Below, one piece after another: positions 1-9,047 of a DNA stretch of 64,000 nucleotides. The position numbers were made by a program, and so were the translations under genes. A model generated the notes under the pieces. The model saw only the letters and a program-made list of their open reading frames with translations, had not been told where the DNA came from and did no database searches. The stretch spans positions 1-64,000 of the forward strand of contig CAOKFN010000001.1 in assembly GCA_948467735.1 (NCBI GenBank), written 5' to 3'. Position 1 is the stretch's first letter. Each line of letters begins with the position of its first letter. This DNA is from an uncultured bacterium (GTDB lineage Bacteria > Bacillota > Clostridia > Lachnospirales > Lachnospiraceae).

Positions 1-590
1 TCTTTCTGCCATTTATGATGGGATTTCTACTCACACGCCCCTCGCGGAGCGTGACCCGACCAGCCTTAAATATATGCGGGACTATATTGCAATTTCTACT
101 CACACGCCCCTCGCGGAGCGTGACGGGAGCGGCGGATCGGGACGCAGATAGGCATAAAAATTTCTACTCACACGCCCCTCGCGGAGCGTGACCAGCGAAA
201 ACTTTAATTACGCAGCGTACAGCCAATTTCTACTCACACGCCCCTCGCGGAGCGTGACGAGCTGGGGCAGTTCCGGGAAATTGATTTTATACGATTTCTA
301 CTCACACGCCCCTCGCGGAGCGTGACAATATACCGCCAGCAGCATGGCCGGAGCTTGATATTTCTACTCACACGCCCCTCGCGGAGCGTGACGCATTGGA
401 GGCGGAGAACATAGACATCATACAGATTTCTACTCACACGCCCCTCGCGGAGCGTGACAGGCACAAGCACACATAGCACAAGCAAGCATTGATTTCTACT
501 CACACGCCCCTCGCGGAGCGTGACCCAGGGACTGGGTAACGCTTCCGGGCAGGATTAATTTCTACTCACACGCCCCTCGCGGAGCGTGAC
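1..590 (-). CRISPR. Type I-C CRISPR array, 9 repeats visible, open at left edge
   Basis: Nine copies of a 33-bp repeat begin at 23, 92, 160, 226, 294, 360, 426, 492 and 558. I see no mismatch between copies. They enclose eight complete spacers of 33-36 bp, and bases 1-22 are the end of a further spacer, so the array continues out of the window. Read on the minus strand the repeat starts GTCACGC and ends AGTAGAAAT; arms CACGCTCC and GGGGCGTG form an 8-bp stem around GCGA, as in I-C repeats cut by Cas5c. Transcription is therefore right to left, in line with the cas genes, and the newest spacers should be those near 525-557. A reading frame across the array is an artefact of the repeats. Confidence 0.98.
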
Positions 591-790
591 CGCAATATAT
601 TGTGTATATAGCCATCACGCCCTCCACATATAGGGAACGGTCCAAAACTTTATCTTACTCTTTTAATTCTCTTCACACTTAAATCCACATTTTTTAGGCG
701 AACCCCGCCATACTTTTCAACCACCTCCCCTTCGCCTCTGCCTTTAACCCCACACAACACGTTTTTTAGCAATATGTTATATGTTTTAAG
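591..790 (-). promoter_or_regulatory. CRISPR leader
   Basis: About 200 AT-rich bases lie between the stop of cas2 and the leader-proximal repeat, the standard position for a leader that promotes array transcription and directs spacer insertion. On the minus strand it contains a short inverted repeat, GGCG-GGGTT-CGCC, followed by an A-run near the middle, and a TATATA-rich stretch directly before the first repeat. I could not assign a convincing -35/-10 pair. No reading frame of note is present. Confidence 0.75.
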
Positions 791-1081
791 CTAAATAATA
801 ATAACCCCCTCCGGATTATATGTCTCCTTCACGCCGATATGCTCTATTCTTTTCTCCCAGTGATTTCCTAAATAATAAAATCTCAGGCTGTCCTCCTTCG
901 GATTAATCAGCTTACAAAGCCTGTCTTTTAATTTTAAAAAAGAAGAATAATCCAAATCCGCCTCAAATACCGAATTTTGAACACGCTGTGCATGATTTTG
1001 ACACTCTTTTGCAACCTTTCGCAGTCTTGCCTTTCCCGAATCACTTACGGTACTTACATCATAGCTAATCAATACCATCAT
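791..1081 (-). CDS. cas2: CRISPR-associated endonuclease Cas2
   Basis: Cas2 joins two Cas1 dimers in the spacer-integration complex. The product carries the typical beginning MMVLISYDVST, with the conserved Asp of the ferredoxin-like fold, then a basic helix and the QNSVFEADL segment of the I-C Cas2 family. An upstream GTG would give 99 residues, but the ATG used here gives 96, the usual length, and follows a GGGTGA ribosome site. It is the last cas gene before the leader, about 55 bp after cas1. Confidence 0.95.
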   Translation of the reverse strand: MMVLISYDVSTVSDSGKARLRKVAKECQNHAQRVQNSVFEADLDYSSFLKLKDRLCKLINPKEDSLRFYYLGNHWEKRIEHIGVKETYNPEGVIII

Positions 1082-1135
1082 AATCGTCACCCGCTTTAAA
1101 AATAGAGCAAAATAATTAAACGTTGAAAAATAATT

Positions 1136-2158
1136 TTATTTTATCAAGTACGACGGATAAGCTTCCAAATCTCCCCTTACATACTTTGCAAGCAGATTGC
1201 TCTGGACATACGGAAGCAGTCCAAGAGGTATTTTTTCCTTTAAAAACGGATGCACCATATCTGTCCGCTTTTTTTCCTGCCAGCGCGTCAATACTTTCCT
1301 GCGACCTTCTTCGTTCAGCCATACCGCACCCGATACCTGCTTTTCAAAATCCTTTTCACCAATTACCTGAAGATTTAAAAGCGTTAATACAAAACGCTCT
1401 GCAATACAGCGGGCTTCCTCTACCATATCGCACGCCAAAGACGCCCTCCCGCTCCTCAGCGCATGGCAGAATCCGATATAACTATCCAGACCCACCGTCT
1501 CCAGCGCGGCGGCATATTCACTGGTAAGCAGTGTATATACAAATGATAAAACCGCATTAATCGGATCCAGCGGCGGCCTTTTGCTGCGAAATTCAAAAGT
1601 AAAAGGAACTTTCTGATTCGTTATCAGCGAATCAAAGATAGAAAAATAATTTTGTGCGCAGTTTCCTTCTATCCCCATAACCTCCTCGATGTTTTGAGCT
1701 TCAAATAATTTATCAATTCCTGCTTCAAGCACATCCATTACTGCCCGAATCCTCTCGTCCTCTCTCAGCGCCGCATTATCATGCAGGGTTCTTCGGATCA
1801 GCTGCCTTGTATTATTAAATTTCGCCGCCATGGTATTCTGCGCCAATCGCAATCCCGCCTCTCGAAACTTATCAATCTGCGCAACCCGCAGGAACACATT
1901 CCCTTTTGTCTCGCCACATACTTTTGCCAGAAACTTCCCTTGAGGCGAAATAAAATTAATCGGTATGGTTCTGCTCACACACTTTCCCATCAACGCAGGC
2001 GAGCAGCCGATATAATTAAAGCACACCACATTTTCGATATTCTCAAAAGGAATCCTTAACTTTTCGGCCCCTTCAATCCTGCACACCAAATTTTCTCCGT
2101 CCAATGTCAAATACGCCTGCTCATTTGTAACATAGATCGTATTTAAAAGTTTTCTCAT
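1136..2158 (-). CDS. cas1: CRISPR-associated endonuclease Cas1 (I-C)
   Basis: Cas1 is the integrase that inserts new spacers at the leader end of the array. The start MRKLLNTIYVT and the length of 340 residues are those of Cas1c. The metal ligands are visible: Glu in GIEGNCAQNYF, His in GFCHALRSGR and the acidic CDMVEEAR segment. A TTG two codons upstream would overlap the end of cas4 (TTGA), but the ATG two codons later matches the family start. Genes cas4-cas1-cas2 form a tight adaptation block, so spacer capture is expected to be functional. Confidence 0.96.
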   Translation of the reverse strand: MRKLLNTIYVTNEQAYLTLDGENLVCRIEGAEKLRIPFENIENVVCFNYIGCSPALMGKCVSRTIPINFISPQGKFLAKVCGETKGNVFLRVAQIDKFREAGLRLAQNTMAAKFNNTRQLIRRTLHDNAALREDERIRAVMDVLEAGIDKLFEAQNIEEVMGIEGNCAQNYFSIFDSLITNQKVPFTFEFRSKRPPLDPINAVLSFVYTLLTSEYAAALETVGLDSYIGFCHALRSGRASLACDMVEEARCIAERFVLTLLNLQVIGEKDFEKQVSGAVWLNEEGRRKVLTRWQEKKRTDMVHPFLKEKIPLGLLPYVQSNLLAKYVRGDLEAYPSYLIK

Positions 2159-2160
2159 CT

Positions 2161-2832
2161 TCAAAGCTCTTTTCTTATCTTTTTGATTTCAGCCAGAACA
2201 TCCACTCGCCCATGTGCGGACGGCATGCACAAATCCTTCATAGAACATCCGCCGCATTTCTGTCCCTTTCTAATTGCCGGAACCACCCCCCGCTTCAAAT
2301 AATCTCTCATCTCCTCCAGCAGCTGCCTCAATAACTTGTCGTACTTCTCATAATTCTCCTTTAAGGGAAGAGCTATCCTTTTCTTTACATCACCATAATA
2401 CAAAACCCCGTCACAATCACATCCGAACACATAATCCACGCAAATCTTCTGTGCAAAAACCTGCATCAAATCCTCCTCATGAAAATCCTCCTTCTTAGGT
2501 TTTGTAGGTTTATACTCCACAATACAGACGTCATATGTACCTTCACAGCCTTCAACAGAAATACCCTTCTCTGCCTTTGTCATTTCCAAACAATCGGTCA
2601 CGCCATATAAGCCGTACTGCTCCGAATCATGGTACACCGGAACGGATGTAAATACCTTCTTCCCCCTTGCAGCGTAATTTTTCTCAGGATTATGTACCCG
2701 CTCATGCATCAAATCAGCCTTGGTGACAAAGAAATTCTCAGCCCATGCCCGCTCAATTTCCACCAGCCCCCAGCGATGGGGACAGTACAGATAATGCTGT
2801 ACGGAACGAATCGCTATCTCCATGCCGATCAC
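2161..2832 (-). CDS. cas4: CRISPR-associated exonuclease Cas4
   Basis: Cas4 is a RecB-like nuclease with an iron-sulfur cluster; in I-C systems it trims prespacers and selects those with a correct PAM. The four cluster cysteines are visible, one in YCPHRW near the N-terminus and three in KCGGCSMKDLC near the C-terminus. The nuclease residues lie in GVTDCLE and VEYKPTKP. The length of 223 residues is normal. The gene begins at a GTG overlapping the cas7 stop (GTGA); an ATG three codons later is an alternative start. Confidence 0.95.
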   Translation of the reverse strand: MIGMEIAIRSVQHYLYCPHRWGLVEIERAWAENFFVTKADLMHERVHNPEKNYAARGKKVFTSVPVYHDSEQYGLYGVTDCLEMTKAEKGISVEGCEGTYDVCIVEYKPTKPKKEDFHEEDLMQVFAQKICVDYVFGCDCDGVLYYGDVKKRIALPLKENYEKYDKLLRQLLEEMRDYLKRGVVPAIRKGQKCGGCSMKDLCMPSAHGRVDVLAEIKKIRKEL

Positions 2833-3689
2833 AGCTTTTCAAGCAGCTCGACGCCCTCCGGCATCTGTCTGTCAACCATCACCTGATAATCCTGATAAGA
2901 ACGGGGCGGCTTTTCTTCCTCTTTCAGTTCCACCTGTATCTTATCAAACAACACACTGGAAGAACAGTTTCCCAAAACCCTGCTGTGCTTAAACACATAA
3001 AGCTTCCTCATGCACATTTTTCCCCTTGCCGCGCTATGATCATGTTCAAACATATTGATAATGGCATCCCACAAAAGCTCCACATCCTTCTCCGATAGAT
3101 CCGTTACCTTATTTGCAAGCGCCGCCGACACATATCCCTCCGCCCTGTAAAGCGCATATGGAATTATGCTTTTTCTGCCCATTTCAAAATCGCTCAAACT
3201 TCCTCTTTTTTCATCTGTACGAGCTTGGCGAATAATAGCAATATCCTGAACATTAATAGGTGATAGACTCCTTGCAAAGCTTATTTGAACCGGCCCTCGC
3301 ACTATGCCGCAAGAATACTCTCCTGTTGTCATTACCGCCCCAAAAGTACGCACATCATAATAATTTTCGCACATAAACTTTTGAGCTTTCTTTTCATTAT
3401 CTGGATTTTTCTTTTTATCTTTCGATTTTATTCCTATTTTATCATATGCCTCTTCAAACTTTTCATTTAAATATCTATCCTGCTTAATCAGGATATTATA
3501 CCCTTTCTCTCTCTCCATGCATAATTCCACATAATTTCTTATCTTCCTTTTCAAGCACACATCGGTAACAAAACCATACCCTGTTTCCGCATCCATTCTG
3601 GGCGCGTTTCCAGCATCCGGATCCCCATTAGGATTCCCGTTCTCCACATCAAAGAGCATCACAAAATCATATCTGTTATCAATCGCCAT
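2829..3689 (-). CDS. cas7: Cascade backbone protein Cas7 (Csd2)
   Basis: This is the repeated backbone subunit of the I-C Cascade complex, which lies along the crRNA spacer. The family signature FDVENGNPNGDPDAGNAPR is at the N-terminus. I chose the ATG that follows CGGAGG at nine bases and encodes MAIDNRYDF; an ORF starting 11 codons upstream lies in the cas8 end and lacks such a site. The product is 286 residues, as expected. The start overlaps the cas8 stop by 11 bases and the end overlaps cas4, so translation is probably coupled across the effector and adaptation genes. Confidence 0.96.
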   Translation of the reverse strand: MAIDNRYDFVMLFDVENGNPNGDPDAGNAPRMDAETGYGFVTDVCLKRKIRNYVELCMEREKGYNILIKQDRYLNEKFEEAYDKIGIKSKDKKKNPDNEKKAQKFMCENYYDVRTFGAVMTTGEYSCGIVRGPVQISFARSLSPINVQDIAIIRQARTDEKRGSLSDFEMGRKSIIPYALYRAEGYVSAALANKVTDLSEKDVELLWDAIINMFEHDHSAARGKMCMRKLYVFKHSRVLGNCSSSVLFDKIQVELKEEEKPPRSYQDYQVMVDRQMPEGVELLEKL

Positions 3690-4158
3690 TTTTCTCTGCC
3701 TCCGTCTCACTATTTTCCGCATTCGCAGTCAAATTTTCTTCTTCACTATTTTCCGCATCCGCAGTCAAATTTTCTTCTTCACTGCTTCCCGCACTCCCGC
3801 TGCCTTCGTTCTTCACAAAAAAACTCTGACGCTGCTGATAATACCCTATCATGAATCTTCCCTGATCCTGAAGCAGAAGCGTCTCCGGGAATTCCCCCCG
3901 CAGCTTATCCATGATTTCACCCATCCATTTGTCATGACGCACCTGTATCGGCCTGCTTACCTTGTTCCAATGATTCTGCGCCAGTCTCAGCAGCTTTGGG
4001 AACACCATCGCCGGCTTCGAGGACGCGGAAGCAAAATACGCATCCTTAATCGTCCTGTTTAATGAATTCCCCGACGCATCCTGCTGAAGCTTTTCCAAAA
4101 CAGCAAATAACCTCCCGCATAAATACGCCTGTCCGTCATTTTCTCTGTCCAATGCCAC
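3679..4158 (-). CDS. cas11c: Cascade small subunit Cas11c, internal start within cas8c
   Basis: Type I-C systems are known to make the small subunit by internal translation of cas8c. In frame with cas8c, at its residue 480, a GTG begins VALDRENDGQAYLCGRLFA, the conserved start of Cas11c, and a perfect GGAGG lies eight bases upstream (4167-4171). The product would be 159 residues: a normal Cas11c core of about 120 plus the acidic tail shared with Cas8c. The ribosome site and start are seen directly; expression as a separate protein is inferred from the family. Confidence 0.85.
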   Translation of the reverse strand: MALDRENDGQAYLCGRLFAVLEKLQQDASGNSLNRTIKDAYFASASSKPAMVFPKLLRLAQNHWNKVSRPIQVRHDKWMGEIMDKLRGEFPETLLLQDQGRFMIGYYQQRQSFFVKNEGSGSAGSSEEENLTADAENSEEENLTANAENSETEAEKNGD

Positions 4159-5595
4159 ACCAAATTCCTCCTTTTTGTAATTTCTATTGAGACATGCCTT
4201 AATAATGCCCGCCCTAACCCTGTTAAACTCCTTATCTCCATCCGTTTTCACCCTTCGGATCACCGTCTCCAGCAGGGATACGGGATAAGGCGTCCCATTT
4301 ACCACCGCTTCAAATAATTTAGCAAGAATCGCCGGATTTACCTTCTCCTTAGTGCTTTTTGGAGAGACCAGCTCCCTAGGAATCTGCTTTATAGATACTG
4401 GTTTCAGCTCTTCCGATACCTGTAGCTCCTTTTGAAATCTGGCAATATTCCAAAGCACATCCGCATATTTCCTCCGGCAGCAGAATTTCACCGCCAGCCG
4501 GGACGAATTCGGCTTCAAACCCACCATGTAAAAGTCCACATCCGGATCTATCTTATCCAGCGACCGAAGCCTGTCTTCCGTAATCTTCCCCTTCCTGCCG
4601 CTCTCAAGCAGTCCTTTTAACATCAGCTCCACAGCCTTTTCATCCATTTTGTCCGACTGCCCATAAAGCATAGCCATAAACGCATCCTCACAGCCGCCCA
4701 TATTCATTGCCCAGAATACTATGGTCGTATCATCCAGCAATACTTTATGTTTCCTATGTTTTAAATCCGCAGAATCCTCCAGAAGATAGTTTAACGCCTC
4801 CGTATACCTCTTCATTACATTTTGGGATATATTGCTGTTATAGGACTGCTTCCTTCCATAAGACCATCCCGACTTCTCATTCATGCATATTAAAGAATTT
4901 CCTGACGGTTCTCCCCCCTCTATCCCTCTTATCTTCTTATGAACATTCGCTATGGGAAGCCTCTCGCCGCTGACCGCACACTGCGAAATACACCCCTCCT
5001 CCTTGGAACTATCCTGCCGCCTTTGTTCCCACCTCTGTTTTATTTGTGCATCCTCATGCAGCAGCCTATCGGGGCTTCCGGTCAGACAGAAGGCATATCC
5101 CGAGCTTTCATATTTTTTCCCTAATTCCAGAAGTTCGCTGTTTTCCGTTTCTTCTTCCGGCTTCCACCCATTTAGGAAATTCCGATACGCACAAACCAAA
5201 GGAGAATCCAGCCCTTCAAGAAATGCCAGATTTAACTCTATAAAAGCGCTATGAGATTTCTTCGCTCTATCAGTTTCATCCTTCGGCGTCAATTTTCCCT
5301 TTTCATAATTCAGCCCAAAAATATACACGGGCCTGTGCTCTATGATATTGCTTTCAATTCCCGGTTTCTGTGTCCTCTCCGGCATTAGGACGCTTTTGGG
5401 CACCCATTTTTCTTTCATTTTCCCCTTTGCCCCCGGACTTTCCTTACGATCCTGATACGGGAGCAGGGCATCTATTTTCCCTTCCTCCGTGAGACAAATC
5501 AGATAATGGATATCTACTTTTGAATACCCTTCCGGAAGAATCTGCCCTTCTGAAGCAAGAAGATCATAATAATCGTTCAAGGCTTTTATCAGCAT
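3679..5595 (-). CDS. cas8c: Cascade large subunit Cas8c (Csd1)
   Basis: Cas8c recognises the PAM and recruits Cas3 in the I-C interference complex. The start MLIKALNDYYDLL and the C-terminal YYQQRQSFF segment are typical of the Csd1 family. At 638 residues it is somewhat long, because the C-terminus carries an acidic Glu/Asn-rich tail made of a duplicated 12-residue unit ending in EKNGD. The gene also holds an internal ribosome site and start for Cas11c. It begins behind GGAAGGG and is separated from cas5 by about 150 bp containing a hairpin. Confidence 0.96.
   Translation of the reverse strand: MLIKALNDYYDLLASEGQILPEGYSKVDIHYLICLTEEGKIDALLPYQDRKESPGAKGKMKEKWVPKSVLMPERTQKPGIESNIIEHRPVYIFGLNYEKGKLTPKDETDRAKKSHSAFIELNLAFLEGLDSPLVCAYRNFLNGWKPEEETENSELLELGKKYESSGYAFCLTGSPDRLLHEDAQIKQRWEQRRQDSSKEEGCISQCAVSGERLPIANVHKKIRGIEGGEPSGNSLICMNEKSGWSYGRKQSYNSNISQNVMKRYTEALNYLLEDSADLKHRKHKVLLDDTTIVFWAMNMGGCEDAFMAMLYGQSDKMDEKAVELMLKGLLESGRKGKITEDRLRSLDKIDPDVDFYMVGLKPNSSRLAVKFCCRRKYADVLWNIARFQKELQVSEELKPVSIKQIPRELVSPKSTKEKVNPAILAKLFEAVVNGTPYPVSLLETVIRRVKTDGDKEFNRVRAGIIKACLNRNYKKEEFGVALDRENDGQAYLCGRLFAVLEKLQQDASGNSLNRTIKDAYFASASSKPAMVFPKLLRLAQNHWNKVSRPIQVRHDKWMGEIMDKLRGEFPETLLLQDQGRFMIGYYQQRQSFFVKNEGSGSAGSSEEENLTADAENSEEENLTANAENSETEAEKNGD
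3709..3780 (-). repeat. 36-bp tandem duplication in the 3' end of cas8c
   Basis: Two adjacent 36-bp units differ at one base. In frame they encode EEENLTADAENS and EEENLTANAENS in the acidic tail of Cas8c and Cas11c. The in-frame length keeps the end of the gene intact. Confidence 0.9.
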
Positions 5596-5744
5596 TTTCG
5601 TTTCCCTTCCTGTTTTTCTTTTCCTTCCTGTATTTTCATTTCCTTCCCATCATTATCATGATAGGACTATCCTGTTGGTCAGCCTTACCTGCCCATATCA
5701 TTTATAGGCAGATTGAGCTGACCAACATAAGCCCCATCCACCCC
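5596..5744 (-). other. cas5-cas8 intercistronic region with nested hairpin
   Basis: Arms TTGGTCAGC (5676-5684) and GCTGACCAA (5718-5726) form a perfect 9-bp stem with an inner CTGCC/GGCAG pairing. No U-run follows on the minus strand, so it does not look like a simple terminator. The rest is purine-rich on the coding strand and leads into the cas8 ribosome site. It may stabilise or process the mRNA between cas5 and cas8. Confidence 0.55.
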
Positions 5745-6464
5745 CTAAACCGGCCGGTATTTCTTTACATCAATCACGCCGTTCACCATATGGGGCCTGT
5801 AGTACACCGTGGACGCCTCGTCCGAAAATTTCGGATTCTCCCAATCGCCATTTTTCGGCCTCCCTTCATCAGCAAACTGCACCCTGTAACTCATGTACCC
5901 CAAATCCACATCCCCCATTTCCAAAACCGCGCTGCTAATCAATTCCATGTCAAAGCTCTGTACCAATTCCATTTTCTTCACCGGAAATTCGCTGTAGCCC
6001 AAGCACGGCGTCCGAAAGTACTGTCCCTTTTCCAGCCGCCTCTTTATCATATTATAATGTTTGTTTTCCCCGTCCTCTTCCCGCTCATCCTTTAATCCGG
6101 TCAGTTCAAAATGAAACTCCACACCATACTTCACATTTTTCAATACCATCGAAGCCCTTTGGCTCCTATTTTCCGATGTGTAAATACAGGGGTTCCCTCC
6201 CTTGCCGTTCATCTGGCTCCTGACCGCACTGTACAGCACCTTATCCTTCACCTCATTCCTCCGGATGTTTATAAAGTCTATCGGTTGAAATACAATAATC
6301 GTATCAATCACATACCGTATGGCCGGCTTCCAATACACGCTTTTGAACAGCCCCTCCAGCGCCCCCGGCGTGGGCACGTCATAACTCACCCTTTCCACCT
6401 TCAGTTCCGGTCTGGTAAAACAGGCATAATCCCCTTCCAACATCACCTTAAAACCGTAACCCAT
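5745..6464 (-). CDS. cas5c: Cas5c, crRNA-processing endoribonuclease
   Basis: In I-C systems Cas5 takes the place of Cas6: it cuts pre-crRNA below the repeat stem and stays on the 5' handle within Cascade. The product starts MGYGFKVMLEGDYACFTRPE, a family hallmark, followed by the YDVPTPGALEGL segment and NRSQRASMVLKNVKY, which aligns with the conserved E-x-R-x-QR region. A GTG four codons upstream gives a longer frame, but GGAG is well spaced for the ATG chosen; the protein is 239 residues, close to usual. The gene sits between cas3 and cas8c in canonical order. Confidence 0.95.
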   Translation of the reverse strand: MGYGFKVMLEGDYACFTRPELKVERVSYDVPTPGALEGLFKSVYWKPAIRYVIDTIIVFQPIDFINIRRNEVKDKVLYSAVRSQMNGKGGNPCIYTSENRSQRASMVLKNVKYGVEFHFELTGLKDEREEDGENKHYNMIKRRLEKGQYFRTPCLGYSEFPVKKMELVQSFDMELISSAVLEMGDVDLGYMSYRVQFADEGRPKNGDWENPKFSDEASTVYYRPHMVNGVIDVKKYRPV

Positions 6465-6641
6465 ACAAAACTCCACTCCTTCCCTTTTATTCCGTCTCTT
6501 CTGCTTTTGCCAAAATGCCTATCGGCATAATTTTCCAAACTGTCTGTTCCCTGCCGAAGCCGGCTGTCTTTCTCTTTCAAAATTATCTGTCAGCACAGTC
6601 CTGCAAACTTACCAAAAGACGGCTCTTTTACTAAAAAACAA

Positions 6642-8876
6642 TTACACCATGCAATCCACATCCGAACCTATGTAATAATCCCTTCCCTCGAACAAAATTC
6701 CCACTTCTTCATCATAATAATCCAGATTTGTCAGGCACCAGATTCCTGTTCCAAAATGATCCGCCGCATGCTGCCGCGCTAAATCGTCCAATTCCTTTTG
6801 ATACACGGAACACGCATATTTCTGTAATTTTCTCCCCATTGTCACACCAGCCCCTGAAACCTTAAGCGCCTCCACTAATTTCCGGCTCGCCTCATCCCTT
6901 GGCACCACCAGCGAAACAGTCTTGGAATCAATCAGTTCAAACCCTGCCGCATACTCGCTGAAAGGAATGCTGGAAATATCGGAGCATTCCCGGCTGATGG
7001 TATGGCTCTGAATTTCTTCCTGTTTCATAAAAAACAATCTGTCATAATACTCCTGAATGCTTTGAGGACAGGAGATATCTTCATATTTCTCCATGATCCC
7101 TTTGGCAAGATTGCCTTTTACATCCTGCCGCCTTCTTCCTTCTCCCTGCCGCTCAAATACTCCCACTTCCGCCCGCTCTCTTTTCCCCTCCCTGTTGCAT
7201 CTGCCCCCTGCCTGCAGGATACTGTCCAATCCTGCCAGTTCCCGGAACACTGCGTACACATCCAAATCCACTCCCGCTTCAATCAAAGAGGTGGAGATGA
7301 TGATAATTCTTCTCTCCCAAGGCACCTCCTCCATATCTGGATAATCCTCTTCCAGCTGATTCAGCTCCCTGCGAATTTCTTCTATGACCCTTTTGCGGTC
7401 AATGGAAGTCATATAAGTTGAAAGATGATACTTTCTCCCCCCGCACTTATGAAACAGCCTTCTGGCAGCCTGTCTTGTATTCACAATAATCAAGCTGGAA
7501 GCGCAGGCCATGGCCCTTTCCAATATCTCTTCCTCCTCCAGCTCCCCCAGATACCGATAATCACATTTCTGGAATTGCGAAAACAAAGACACATCCTGCA
7601 CCAAATCCACAATATGACTGCTCTCTAACGCATACTGCCGTATTAATTTTGGAAAATCAGGCATGGTTGCAGTTAAAAACACTGCCTCACTGCCAAGATA
7701 CTTTGTGATATGCACAACAGCCCGCAGACAGGGCTGTAGATAATCCTGAGGCATCAGGTGCGCCTCGTCAAAAATCAAAATACTATCCGCCATATTATGC
7801 AGCTTACGAAGCTTTCCCCTCTTATTGGCATAAACCGATTCAAAGAACTGAACGGCGGTTGTGACAATAATAGATGTAACATCCCAGTTTTCCGTCGCGC
7901 TTTTGGCTATTTTACCGTAATCTTCCGCACTGTTTTCCATTTTCTCATCTTCATAAGAAAATGTGGACTGATGCCTTAAAATTTCAGCATCATTTCCAAA
8001 CAAATCCTCAAACACCTGCATGGTCTGATCCACAATACTGTTGTAAGGTATAACATAAATGATCCGTTTCTTCCCCGTCCTGACAGCCCTTTCCAGCGCA
8101 AACTTTACGCTGCATAAGGTCTTGCCGCTTCCTGTGGGCATATTCATAAGATAGATTTCCGCATCCACGCCAGCTTTCTCATAAACCTGCCCCTGTAACA
8201 GCCCACGGGTTTTCTGCAGGGAAGTGGTACACACAAAGGAAGAAAGCCTGTCATTTACCTTCTCCAGACAGGCGTGAAAATCCACATGCAGCGGCCTTGG
8301 CCTTTCCCCATTACAAAATTCGGCCGTATCCAGCGAATCCGCATCCGTCAGGCATGAAAAACAATATCTCGTCAAAAATGCAAACTTGTCTATCAGAAGT
8401 TCAACATTTTTCCCGCAATCCTGCGCAATAAAACGAAGAACCTCATCTGCCTTCACTGCAGGCGGCTGTAGTTCCTCTTTGTATCTTTCAAAATCTTCAA
8501 ACCGACGCTCCAGCCTTCCCCACAACGTCGCCATATCTGCGGTATTATTTGAATATCCCCCATCTGGAATACCGCTGTGGTGCCCTGCGATGCAATACTC
8601 CATTAGCAGGCCAATCGCATTGGGATACATCTCTTTTGCCGCCAGTGCGCCGCATCCCGAATGCTCCACTCTGATATTCTCGCCGTCAATCCTGCGCTGA
8701 TAAGAGGCCTGATATTTCCCCACATCATGAAGGAGCCCCATGACATATACAACATCCTTCAAAGCCGGTATGGCAAATTTCGCCCCAAGTTCAGCGGTAT
8801 TTAGACTATGCTCCCGCACGGACTGCACTTCTCCCGACGCCTCGTTCTTATGCGCCTTATAAATTTTTGATTCCAT
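6642..8876 (-). CDS. cas3: CRISPR-associated nuclease-helicase Cas3
   Basis: Cas3 is recruited to the R-loop and degrades target DNA. An N-terminal HD nuclease domain shows LLHDVGKY (His50-Asp51) and a second His in EHSGCGA. The superfamily 2 helicase domain has Walker A MPTGSGKT near 246, the DEAH box at about 370, LTATMP near 401, the STSLIEAGVDLDV motif V and QAGGRCNREGKR motif VI. All catalytic motifs appear intact and the length of 744 residues is normal. It is the first gene of the operon and carries AAGGGG ahead of its ATG, so interference should be active. Confidence 0.96.
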   Translation of the reverse strand: MESKIYKAHKNEASGEVQSVREHSLNTAELGAKFAIPALKDVVYVMGLLHDVGKYQASYQRRIDGENIRVEHSGCGALAAKEMYPNAIGLLMEYCIAGHHSGIPDGGYSNNTADMATLWGRLERRFEDFERYKEELQPPAVKADEVLRFIAQDCGKNVELLIDKFAFLTRYCFSCLTDADSLDTAEFCNGERPRPLHVDFHACLEKVNDRLSSFVCTTSLQKTRGLLQGQVYEKAGVDAEIYLMNMPTGSGKTLCSVKFALERAVRTGKKRIIYVIPYNSIVDQTMQVFEDLFGNDAEILRHQSTFSYEDEKMENSAEDYGKIAKSATENWDVTSIIVTTAVQFFESVYANKRGKLRKLHNMADSILIFDEAHLMPQDYLQPCLRAVVHITKYLGSEAVFLTATMPDFPKLIRQYALESSHIVDLVQDVSLFSQFQKCDYRYLGELEEEEILERAMACASSLIIVNTRQAARRLFHKCGGRKYHLSTYMTSIDRKRVIEEIRRELNQLEEDYPDMEEVPWERRIIIISTSLIEAGVDLDVYAVFRELAGLDSILQAGGRCNREGKRERAEVGVFERQGEGRRRQDVKGNLAKGIMEKYEDISCPQSIQEYYDRLFFMKQEEIQSHTISRECSDISSIPFSEYAAGFELIDSKTVSLVVPRDEASRKLVEALKVSGAGVTMGRKLQKYACSVYQKELDDLARQHAADHFGTGIWCLTNLDYYDEEVGILFEGRDYYIGSDVDCMV

Positions 8877-9020
8877 TCGTTCCCCTTTTCATTTGTACTT
8901 CCAGCATCCAAAGCCCTTTGGCGCTTATCCCAGCCGTAGAAATATAAACCTTTTACCCTATCACATATTGCCATGGTGCGATACCATAATGTATTCGGAA
9001 GACGCCTTCTTCCATTTTCA

Positions 9021-9041
9021 ATTCATATGCTGCATATGAAT
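9021..9041. promoter_or_regulatory. Perfect 21-bp palindrome at the cas transcription start
   Basis: ATTCATATGC and GCATATGAAT flank a single central base, a perfect 10-1-10 inverted repeat. It begins a few bases downstream of the -10 box and would cover about +1 to +21 of the transcript, a classic position for a repressor operator. No U-run follows, which argues against a terminator. The cognate regulator is not evident in the window. Confidence 0.7.
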
Positions 9042-9047
9042 ACATTT

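Noticed and set aside
234..503. An 89-codon minus-strand frame with a repeated motif
   Set aside because: It is the CRISPR array read as protein; the repeat gives VTLREGRVSRN each time.
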